From NCBI GenBank assembly GCA_017561825.1, contig JAFZBK010000027.1, forward strand, positions 1 through 62,993: 62,993 nt of DNA, read 5' to 3'. Below are positions 27,091-34,126 of the stretch, in pieces (the stretch's first letter is position 1; every line of letters starts with the position of its first letter). Under the pieces are notes generated by a model. It worked only from the letters and a program-made list of their open reading frames with translations. It did no database searches and was not told where the DNA came from. This stretch comes from Prevotella sp. Lineage in GTDB: Bacteria > Bacteroidota > Bacteroidia > Bacteroidales > Bacteroidaceae. Both the position numbers and the translations under genes were made by a program.

Positions 27091-28131
27091 TCAATGTTCA
27101 ATGTTCAATGTTTGCAGTATTCTGCTTACGGCCTCTTTGAGATATTCACCTTTCGCCATGCGGGAACAGACGATGCTTACTCGCTGTCGCATCTCTGATA
27201 GCTGCTGGGGTGTGATAGAGGGGAGTAAGTGGTTCAGCTCCTCAATCGAATCAATGCATAAACCTATTCCTTCCTGCTCGACGATGGGGGCCACGGCCGA
27301 CTGTCGCCAAACGATCATGGGGAGTCCGGCACGGATATAAAAAGAAACCTTATGTGGGGTGTTCCAACGGAGGTATTCGCCGAAATGACCGCTACAGGTG
27401 TTGAGGGAATCACCATCCCATACCAAACCGAAGTCACCTTCTACCTCACGGATAAACGTATCAGCAGAAAGGAAAGGATTCACCTTGATACGTCCGTTAC
27501 CTTTCAGGCGCGGTAATCCCTTGTGCTTACCGTAGATCACCAGTTCGTAGTTGCTTACCTGTGCGGCCATGTCCATCAAGAACGCATTCTTTCGCACCGC
27601 AAGCGTTCCTGCATAGACAACCTTCAAAGGGGTATGCTGCTTAGGCGTTCTGGGCTCGGAATCCGAGAGGTAGTCGTGTAGTCCTAAGTAATCCAACGGC
27701 TTGGTATAGCCTTTCTCCTCCAACCACTGCATCATGACCGCATTGGAGGCGATGACGGCATCTGCATGCATCAGACGACGGATCTCCTGCTGTTCCGTGA
27801 GCTTCTTCCTACGCATGCAACCTAAATCGTGTATCAATGCCACAGTTTTCGCACCGCGTTTATGGGCAATGCGGCATATCAGACTGAAGTATTTCTTGAC
27901 AGGGTATTGCAGCAGGATGACATCACCCGACTGCACCTTGTGCGACATCCGTATGATGCCCATGAGGTTGCGCACAAAGGAAACGACCTGACTAGTGGAA
28001 AACGTGGTCTCTAATCCGAGATTCGTTGCCCCCATGTCACGCAGGATGCGTTCATAATCGGTTTTCGCCTTGTTACCTGCACTATTAACGCCACGGTAGT
28101 TGCGTGAAATATAACACAGTCGGTTCATCAT
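27091..28131 (-). CDS. Glycosyltransferase, Gtf3/galactofuranosyltransferase-like
   Basis: This is a cytoplasmic GT-B-fold sugar transferase (346 aa). The N-terminal domain shows ISRNYRGVNSAGNKAKTDYE and LIHDLGCMRRK. The C-terminal nucleotide-sugar domain shows VVYAGTLAVRKNAFL, FGLVWDGDS and LRWNTPHKVSFYIRAGLPMI. These match the Gtf3/WbbI-like group, whose members add galactofuranose or glucose to polysaccharide or glycoprotein acceptors; donor and acceptor cannot be read here. It is the last gene of the miaB-ABC-acyltransferase-kinase-GT operon, 20 nt after the kinase gene. Its final codons (TLNIEH and stop) are made of the CATTGAACATT repeat. Confidence 0.82.
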   Translation of the reverse strand: MMNRLCYISRNYRGVNSAGNKAKTDYERILRDMGATNLGLETTFSTSQVVSFVRNLMGIIRMSHKVQSGDVILLQYPVKKYFSLICRIAHKRGAKTVALIHDLGCMRRKKLTEQQEIRRLMHADAVIASNAVMMQWLEEKGYTKPLDYLGLHDYLSDSEPRTPKQHTPLKVVYAGTLAVRKNAFLMDMAAQVSNYELVIYGKHKGLPRLKGNGRIKVNPFLSADTFIREVEGDFGLVWDGDSLNTCSGHFGEYLRWNTPHKVSFYIRAGLPMIVWRQSAVAPIVEQEGIGLCIDSIEELNHLLPSITPQQLSEMRQRVSIVCSRMAKGEYLKEAVSRILQTLNIEH

Positions 28132-28151
28132 CGTTACATTCTAATTCATCG

Positions 28152-28907
28152 TTACAACTCCAAATCAAACATCACCTCGTGCTTCTTCTGATAACGCGTC
28201 CAGAAACGTGTACGAGCCGCTAAGGCAATGCTCAGAGCCTCATCCTCGTTGAAATGGCGGTTTTTTGCGTATGCACGGATCAACTGACAGAAGAATTCCT
28301 TCGGGCCCCACAAACGTGCGAAGTTCTCACATCCCTGCTTCATGCCCACCTCACCGAAATACATGCGGTTGATATCCACCACAGAGAACTGATAGGTACC
28401 GTCAACCACATCCCACAGCACATTACCTGGTGAGAAATCACGGTGCATGAGCTGTTGTTCATGGACCTTGGCAGCGAAGGCGGCCAACGGTTCCACCATC
28501 GGTTGCCACTGCTCCTGGGGTGCATTGCCGAACTCATACAAGGTGTGTTGCAGCTTGCTCTGCACGGTAAGCAGGTAGGAATAGGTGATGAGACCTCTTT
28601 TCCTGTCCTCGATATAGGCTATTGGCTCTGGTGTCTCCACCCCCTTTTCCAACAAGAGGCGCGGATACTGATAACCCCGCAGACCTTTAGGCTTGCGGAT
28701 TCCCAAGGAATAGACGAGGCGATTGATACCTGCAGGTACCCGATAACGTTTCACGTTGATCTGCATGTCGTGAGGCGCATCAAACACCTTGATGAGGTTA
28801 CGACCCTGATAGATGGTCTTTCCCTCATCTTCAAACCTTCTGGGAATCTGTGCCACATACTCCCTCAGGTTCTTGTATTTCTCCCTAAGAATCAGTTTTC
28901 TGCTCAT
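28152..28907 (-). CDS. Lipopolysaccharide core (Kdo/heptose) kinase-like protein
   Basis: This is a small protein-kinase-fold enzyme of the KdkA/WaaP/InaA group, predicted to phosphorylate sugars of the LPS inner core. The catalytic loop HRDFSPGNVLW (Asp and Asn) and the Mg-binding region FSVVDINRMYFG are present. The N-terminal lobe lysine is probably in MQINVKRY. The 251-aa length fits. The start abuts the stop of the acyltransferase gene upstream. The context (lipid A acyltransferase, MsbA-like exporter, glycosyltransferase) supports a role in LPS assembly at the inner face of the inner membrane. Confidence 0.85.
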   Translation of the reverse strand: MSRKLILREKYKNLREYVAQIPRRFEDEGKTIYQGRNLIKVFDAPHDMQINVKRYRVPAGINRLVYSLGIRKPKGLRGYQYPRLLLEKGVETPEPIAYIEDRKRGLITYSYLLTVQSKLQHTLYEFGNAPQEQWQPMVEPLAAFAAKVHEQQLMHRDFSPGNVLWDVVDGTYQFSVVDINRMYFGEVGMKQGCENFARLWGPKEFFCQLIRAYAKNRHFNEDEALSIALAARTRFWTRYQKKHEVMFDLEL

Positions 28908-29897
28908 TCAACTTTTCTCCTTCGTACTTTCTCCTTCCCGAAGGGAATCCATCGTCCTTCCTCCTTCGTCCTTACTCCTTCTTTGAAACTCCTCATGCGT
29001 CCTCTTCCATCTGTTATGCGTCCAGAGGTAGTATTGCGGGGCACGTTGTATCGTTTCTTCGAGCATCTGGAAGAACTGATGCGTGAGCGCATATTCCTCC
29101 AATTTACCAGGTTCACGCGTCATCAGTCGGAAAGTACATACATACTTTCCTCGCTGAGGTCGTTCCATCTCTACATAGAACACCGCATTGTTCATCTTTC
29201 GTATGATGCGTTCCGCACCAGTAAACACAGGAGTGTCGTGATTCAAGAATGGTAGCCACAAGTGGATATTCTCCCATTTCGGGTTCTGGTCAGCGATATA
29301 GCCGAACAACGACATCCGTTGCTCCTTTCGGTATTTGGCCAAGTAGCGGAGGATGTCTTTCTTGGGGATGCAGGTGCCTTGTTTACGCTGACGGAGCTGG
29401 ATGAACAACTGGTCGAATACCTTGTTTCGGAGCGGATGGTAGATGAGTCCCATCACGGCCGACTTATGTTCGTTATTGCTCTCCTTCCATCGTGTTAAGG
29501 AAAGGGCGGTGGCTGACAGTAGTTCCCAGTTGCCGTAGTGTCCGAGCATGGCGGCACAAGCCTGACCGTCATCGAAGCACTGTTCCAACGCTTCCACATT
29601 CCTGAACTCGATATGTTTCAGCAGCGTTGCATCCGATACGCTGAGCAGTTTCAGCGTCTCCACGAAGTAGTCGCACAGCCAGTGGTAGAACTTCTTCTCT
29701 ATCTTCCTCAGCTCCTGCTTTTCTTTCTCAGGGAACGAGGTGGATAGGTTCTTTCTGACCACCTTCTTTCGGTAGCCCACCACATAATATACTAATAGGT
29801 AGAAGACGTCCGAGAGCACATATAAGAGACTATACGGCAGTAACGATACCGCATAGGTACAACCATATAGCAACTTATATCCGATTCCCCCTTTCAT
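28908..29897 (-). CDS. Lipid A acyltransferase, LpxL/HtrB family
   Basis: This membrane-anchored acyltransferase is predicted to add a secondary acyl chain to lipid A. A hydrophobic N-terminal anchor (about 8-35) is present. The catalytic H-x4-E motif lies in MLGHYGNWELLS, and IADQNPKWENIHLWLPFLN and ERIIRKMN fit the family. The usual sequence ends near HNRWKRTHEEF. About 28 further residues (QRRSKDEGGRTMDSLREGE and a few more) are encoded by the purine-rich repeat, so the natural C-terminus has been extended by repeat DNA. It lies 3 nt downstream of the ABC transporter gene. Confidence 0.9.
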   Translation of the reverse strand: MKGGIGYKLLYGCTYAVSLLPYSLLYVLSDVFYLLVYYVVGYRKKVVRKNLSTSFPEKEKQELRKIEKKFYHWLCDYFVETLKLLSVSDATLLKHIEFRNVEALEQCFDDGQACAAMLGHYGNWELLSATALSLTRWKESNNEHKSAVMGLIYHPLRNKVFDQLFIQLRQRKQGTCIPKKDILRYLAKYRKEQRMSLFGYIADQNPKWENIHLWLPFLNHDTPVFTGAERIIRKMNNAVFYVEMERPQRGKYVCTFRLMTREPGKLEEYALTHQFFQMLEETIQRAPQYYLWTHNRWKRTHEEFQRRSKDEGGRTMDSLREGESTKEKS

Positions 29898-29900
29898 TCC

Positions 29901-31736
29901 TTATGATTGCATCTCATGGAGTTTCTTGTAATAGCCGTCGCTGTTGAGCAACTGCTCATGCGAGCCTCGTTCCACGATGCGTCCCTCATGGAGCACACAG
30001 ATCTCATCCGAGTTCTTGATGGTACTCAACCGGTGCGCAATGGCCACCGTGGTACGTGTCTTCATCAGTCGTTCGAGCGCATCCTGCACCAGTCGTTCAC
30101 TCTCTGTATCCAATGCAGAGGTAGCCTCATCGAGAATCAGTATCGGCGGGTTCTTCAGGATGGCACGAGCGATGCTCACACGTTGCCGCTGACCGCCACT
30201 GAGGCGGTCGCCACGATCGCCGATATTCGTATCATACCCCTGCTCAGCAGCCATGATGAACTGATGGGCGTTGGCAATCTTTGCCGCCTGCTCCACCTCT
30301 TCGCGTGTGGCATTCTCCACGCCGAAGGAGATATTGTTGAAGAAGGTGTCGTTGAAGAGGATAGCCTCCTGGTTCACGTTACCGATCAGCTTACGCAGGT
30401 CGTGAATACCCAGATCCTTCACGTTGATGCCATCAATCAGCACCTCTCCTTCCTGAACATCATAATAGCGAGGAATCAGATCCACCAACGTGGATTTACC
30501 GCCACCGCTCTGTCCTACCAAGGCAATGGTCTTACCCTTCTCGATCACTAAGTTGATGTCGCGCAGCACCCATTGGTCGGCATACTTAAACGACACATGA
30601 CGGAACTCTATCTGGTGTTCAAAGCTATCAATATGCTTGGGGTTCTCAGGCTCCTTGATGTTGTTCTCAGCCAGCAGGATCTTATCCACACGCTCCATCG
30701 AAGCCAATCCCTTGGGGATGTTATAGCTGGCCTTGGAGAACTCTTTCAGGGGATTGATGATACTGTAGAGGATGACGAGGTAGTAGATAAACGTTGGTCC
30801 GCTGATGGAGGCGTTGTTCAGCACCTGGATACCACCGAACCAAAGCACGATGACGATCATCACCGTTCCTAAGAACTCACTCATGGGGTGCGCCATCTGC
30901 TGACGGATATTCACTCTCATGATATCATTCCTATACGAGGAATTGACATGGTCGAAACGGCGGTTCATCTTCTCCTCAGCGTTGAAAGCCTTGATGATAC
31001 GCAGTCCGCCAAGTGTTTCTTCCACCTGACTCATCGTATCGCTCCACAACGACTGTGCCTTGATACTCTTCGCCTTCAGTTTCCTTCCCACGAAACCCAT
31101 GAACCAACCGAAAAGCGGGGCGAAGATGATGGTGAAGAGGGTGAGTCGCCACGAAACAATCAGCAACGTGGTGAAATAGGCAATGATGAGGATGGGGTTC
31201 TTGAACAACATGTCAAGACTCGCCATGATGGAGGTCTCTATTTCCTGCACATCACCACTCATGCGTGCAATGATGTCGCCTTTGCGTTCCTCACTGAAGA
31301 AGCCCAACGGCAGGGAGGTGATCTTCTGGTAGAGCTGGTTGCGGATATCACGTACCACACCCGTTCTGATGGGGATGATGGTGGCAGATGACAAGAAGTA
31401 AGCACCCGTCTTCAGGAAGGTCATGAACGCCAGAAAGAGTCCGATAACCAGCAACGAGGTGGTAGCACCCCAATTCAGCACCATATCCTGAACCAAACAG
31501 TTTGCGTTGTTGCTCACCACCTCAGTGCAGTTCTTCAGGTTCATCTCACCCCACTCTATCCATTCCGTTTCGCGCATCCCTGATTCCGTCTGGAAAAGGA
31601 TGTTGAGCAACGGGATGATGGTCATGAACGAGAAAATATTCAATATCGCACTGAGGATATTGAAGAGCACCGTCAGGAACAGGTATTTCCGATACGGCGG
31701 TATGAATCGTCTTAATACTTTGATAAATTCTCTCAT
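29901..31736 (-). CDS. ABC exporter (fused permease and ATPase), MsbA-like
   Basis: This half-transporter (611 aa) has six membrane spans in about residues 20-340 and a C-terminal ATPase. Walker A is VGQSGGGKST, the signature is LSGGQRQR and Walker B is ILILDEATSALD, with switch His in AIAHRLST. The position between miaB and a lipid A acyltransferase, with LPS kinase and glycosyltransferase genes following, suggests that it flips lipid A-core across the inner membrane. A large periplasmic loop with two cysteines (LKNCTEVVSNNANCLVQD) between the first spans is unusual for MsbA and could form a disulfide. A different lipid or peptide substrate cannot be excluded. Confidence 0.88.
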   Translation of the reverse strand: MREFIKVLRRFIPPYRKYLFLTVLFNILSAILNIFSFMTIIPLLNILFQTESGMRETEWIEWGEMNLKNCTEVVSNNANCLVQDMVLNWGATTSLLVIGLFLAFMTFLKTGAYFLSSATIIPIRTGVVRDIRNQLYQKITSLPLGFFSEERKGDIIARMSGDVQEIETSIMASLDMLFKNPILIIAYFTTLLIVSWRLTLFTIIFAPLFGWFMGFVGRKLKAKSIKAQSLWSDTMSQVEETLGGLRIIKAFNAEEKMNRRFDHVNSSYRNDIMRVNIRQQMAHPMSEFLGTVMIVIVLWFGGIQVLNNASISGPTFIYYLVILYSIINPLKEFSKASYNIPKGLASMERVDKILLAENNIKEPENPKHIDSFEHQIEFRHVSFKYADQWVLRDINLVIEKGKTIALVGQSGGGKSTLVDLIPRYYDVQEGEVLIDGINVKDLGIHDLRKLIGNVNQEAILFNDTFFNNISFGVENATREEVEQAAKIANAHQFIMAAEQGYDTNIGDRGDRLSGGQRQRVSIARAILKNPPILILDEATSALDTESERLVQDALERLMKTRTTVAIAHRLSTIKNSDEICVLHEGRIVERGSHEQLLNSDGYYKKLHEMQS

Positions 31737-31737
31737 C

Positions 31738-33168
31738 TTATAATCTCCTTTCTCCTTCCTCGATGCACCCTTTCAAGGTGGCGCTCGAGCTATCTGTTAT
31801 CCTTACTTGAACTGTCTCTCCTATATGATGACCGTTTTTGTCGAACACCACGGCCTTGTTCTGTCCGTTACGTCCCATCAACTGTTCACGGGAGCGTTTA
31901 CTGAATCCTTCCACCAACACATCGAACACCTTACCCACATCCTGTGCGTTACGTTCAGCCGAGATCTGTGTCTGCAGGGCTATCAGCTCGTTCAACCTTC
32001 GGATCTTCTCCTCTTCAGGCACATTATCATTTAAATGCTTAGCGGCATAAGTACCAGGACGTTCCGAATATTTGAACATAAAGGCTGAATCAAACTGCAC
32101 CTCGCGCACCAATGAGAGTGTCTGCTGGAAATCCTCTTCCGTTTCATCGCAGTAGCCCACAAAGATATCGGTTGAAAGACCGCAATCAGGAATAATTCTT
32201 CGGATGGCCTCCACCTTGTTCAGGTAATCCTCCCTTGTATATTTGCGGTTCATCAGTTTCAAGATGTGGTTACTGCCGCTCTGGGCAGGAAAATGGATAT
32301 GATGACACAGATTAGGTTCCTCAGCAATGGCATGGAGGATATCCTCGCTCATGTCCTCGGGATTGGAGGTGGTAAAGCGGACCCGCATCTCGGGAACTGC
32401 TTGTGCCACAATACGCAACAGTTGTGCGAAGCTGGTTCCATCGGGAAGAGGCTTTCCACTGGGTGACAGACCGTAGCTGTTCACGTTCTGCCCCAACAGT
32501 GTCACCTCCTTGAAGCCCCGCTGCTGGAGGTCGTGTACCTCCATGAGAATACTCTCCACATCCCTTGAGCGCTCCCTGCCTCGGGTATAGGGCACGATGC
32601 AGTAATGACAAAAGTTATTACAGCCACGCATGATGCTCACGAAGCCGCCCACCTTGGCCGTATGTAAACGTTGCGGAATGATATCACGGTAGGTCTCGGT
32701 GGTGGAAAGTTCGATGTTCATAGCCTTCTGACCCAACTCGCACTGCGCAATCAGATCGGGCAAGGAGAGATAGGCGTCAGGGCCAGCCACCAGATCCACA
32801 TGATGGTTGGTAATCAAGTCATCCTTCACACGTTCCGCCATACAGCCGAGAACGCCGATGATTAATTGAGGAGTGTGGAGGGTGGAGGGTGGAGTGAAGC
32901 CACCCCTGGCCCCTCCATAAGGAGGGGTATTGTGCAGTGCGGAATGAGATTGGGATTTGTTTTTGCGCAACGCGTTCAGCTCTTCCAGTCGATGGTAGAT
33001 CTTTTGTTCCGCATTGTCGCGAACGGAGCAGGTGTTGAGGAACACGGCATCCGCTTCCTGAATGTCCTGGCAGACCTCATAGCCCGCCATCTGCATCACA
33101 GAAGCCACGACTTCTGAGTCGGCCACATTCATCTGACACCCGTATGTCTCTATATAGAGTTTCTTCAC
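31738..33168 (-). CDS. miaB: tRNA-2-methylthio-N6-dimethylallyladenosine synthase MiaB
   Basis: This radical SAM methylthiotransferase modifies A37 of tRNAs. I start it at GTG 33168 (MKKLYIETYGCQMNVADSEV), the usual MiaB start. The TTG seven codons upstream overlaps the promoter -7 box and is unlikely. Cluster ligands are in ETYGCQMN, LNTCSVRDNAEQK and GVLGCMAERVK; the radical SAM motif is RGCNNFCHYC; a TRAM domain ends the protein. Between NALRKNK and IIGVLGCMAE lies an extra segment of about 30 residues (including NTPPYGGARGGFTPP) encoded by a palindromic repeat and a CCACCCTCCA repeat inserted in frame. It heads the LPS operon and has a strong promoter. Confidence 0.95.
   Translation of the reverse strand: MKKLYIETYGCQMNVADSEVVASVMQMAGYEVCQDIQEADAVFLNTCSVRDNAEQKIYHRLEELNALRKNKSQSHSALHNTPPYGGARGGFTPPSTLHTPQLIIGVLGCMAERVKDDLITNHHVDLVAGPDAYLSLPDLIAQCELGQKAMNIELSTTETYRDIIPQRLHTAKVGGFVSIMRGCNNFCHYCIVPYTRGRERSRDVESILMEVHDLQQRGFKEVTLLGQNVNSYGLSPSGKPLPDGTSFAQLLRIVAQAVPEMRVRFTTSNPEDMSEDILHAIAEEPNLCHHIHFPAQSGSNHILKLMNRKYTREDYLNKVEAIRRIIPDCGLSTDIFVGYCDETEEDFQQTLSLVREVQFDSAFMFKYSERPGTYAAKHLNDNVPEEEKIRRLNELIALQTQISAERNAQDVGKVFDVLVEGFSKRSREQLMGRNGQNKAVVFDKNGHHIGETVQVRITDSSSATLKGCIEEGERRL
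32866..32955. repeat. Palindromic repeat inserted in frame inside miaB
   Basis: The CCACCCCTGGCCCCTCC-ATAA-GGAGGGG palindrome (32897-32932), preceded by a GGAGGGTGGAGTG-type repeat (32867-32896), interrupts the conserved MiaB N-terminal domain without breaking the frame. The palindrome is close to the one at 26944-26972. Confidence 0.85.
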
Positions 33169-33186
33169 AATCTTACTATTTGATGA

Positions 33187-33218
33187 CAAAGGTACGGATA
33201 AGTGAGCGAAAAACCAAA
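33187..33218 (-). promoter_or_regulatory. miaB operon promoter
   Basis: The minus strand reads TTTG (33218-33215), 20 nt, TACCTTTG (33194-33187), an exact consensus match. The spacer contains CGCTCACTTATCCG, shared with the tRNA-Leu promoter. Transcription would start near 33180, giving a leader of about 12 nt before the GTG start. Confidence 0.8.
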
Positions 33219-33357
33219 CAAAAGTTCATTTTTGTTTGTTTTTCCGAGCGGGAGTACTTTCGGCGAAGCCAGAGGTACGGATAAGTGAGCACAAAACCAA
33301 AGGAATACCTATTTTTCTTTGGTTTTGTCGAGCGGGAGTACTTTCAACGAAGTCAAA
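33187..33357. repeat. Tandem duplication (~83 bp) of the miaB promoter
   Basis: A block beginning GGTACGGATAAGTGAGC occurs at 33191 and again at 33274, each followed by a stem-loop made of the -33 region and by GAGCGGGAGTACTTTC. The distal copy has TACCTCTG in place of TACCTTTG, so its -7 box is weakened. The stems differ in sequence but still pair in both copies. From 33358 to about 33470 there is A+T-rich DNA with no gene. Confidence 0.8.
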
Positions 33358-33474
33358 GATACACATTATTTTGCGCTTGTGCAAATAATTCCACGGAGAG
33401 AAGATAATTATTTCGCACTTATCTACTATATCTTTTCAACAAATTTGAAAAAAATTGTAGTTTCTGGGATTTAC

Positions 33475-33924
33475 CTACATGTTTTACCTTATTTTGCTAT
33501 TCCTCAATTTGTTACGTGAATTTCAAACTACATGGAAACTACATATAACTACATGCAAACTACATGTTTTGCCACAAATTGCCGTATAAAACCATAGAAA
33601 CTGTGGCACTAAAAGGCAGAATGTACGTCACTTTCTGACAGTCAGAACGTCACTCTTACATAAATTCTCTAGAGAATTTGTGCGCATGTAGCATGTTTAC
33701 TACTAGTAAGTGACGCAGTTATTCATAAATTCTCTAGAGAATTTCATGGTAAACAACATAGATACTTATCGAGAACGCCATGGTTTTGGTCGTTTATACC
33801 CATCATACCATGTAGTTTGCATGTAGTTATATGTAGTTTCCATGTAGTTTGCATGTAGGTTAACTTATCTGCAATTCGCTGTGTTATAGTTGGTTAAAGC
33901 AAAACCATGTAGTTATGTAGGTAA
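33475..33924. repeat. Symmetrical intergenic element 2: inverted ~11-bp iteron arrays around paired palindromes
   Basis: There is no gene here. A perfect 43-bp inverted repeat (33524-33566 against 33809-33851) consists of tandem CTACATGCAAA-type units about 11 bp apart; further single units lie outside (33475, 33853 and 33906). Two identical 18-bp palindromes, AAATTCTCTAGAGAATTT, lie between the arms at 33662-33679 and 33727-33744, 65 bp apart. The 11-mer GTGACGCAGTT between them is the inverse of AACTGCGTCAC at the same place in element 1. The element adjoins the stop codon of the cassette 3 peptide gene. Confidence 0.85.
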
Positions 33925-34101
33925 TTACCATAAATCAAGCCATTCGTCATCACCTGTACTCGGATCTTCCTCGATATCGATGATATTATTATCGTCCGCT
34001 TCTTCATTATCAACTGCATAGCCTGGTTTTGAACGCGCAAGGATGTGGGTAACCTCTAGCGGGGTTATCCACATCTCCGGTGCTATGTACTTCTTCTTCA
34101 T
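33925..34101 (-). CDS. Small MK(K/R)xYxxP peptide, partner of cassette 3
   Basis: This 58-codon gene begins MKKKYIAPEMWITPLEVTHI and ends DDEWLDLW, with an acidic middle (NEEADDNNIIDIEEDPS). It fits the pattern of the peptides at 9073-9270 and 13303-13533: the same basic-aromatic-proline start and acidic, tryptophan-containing end. It lies 25 nt downstream of a large secreted protein gene with a sorting-type tail. No membrane segment or signal peptide is visible and I recognise no named family. The recurrence of gene order and spacing is the main support for it being real. Confidence 0.7.
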   Translation of the reverse strand: MKKKYIAPEMWITPLEVTHILARSKPGYAVDNEEADDNNIIDIEEDPSTGDDEWLDLW

Positions 34102-34126
34102 CCTCTTTAAACCGCTATGCTATAAA

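Noticed and set aside
33169-33189. TTG start of miaB at 33189
   Set aside because: The TTG is part of the -7 promoter box, upstream of the expected transcription start; the GTG at 33168 matches the usual MiaB N-terminus.
33524-33851. Invertible promoter (phase-variable switch) between 43-bp inverted repeats
   Set aside because: The perfect inverted repeat invites this reading, but no TTTG-N19/20-TAnnTTTG promoter is found inside in either direction and no invertase is nearby. The repeat is kept as a finding without this claim.
33475-33924. CRISPR array
   Set aside because: The CTACATG units are only about 11 bp apart with no spacers, arranged in mirror symmetry, and no cas genes are present.
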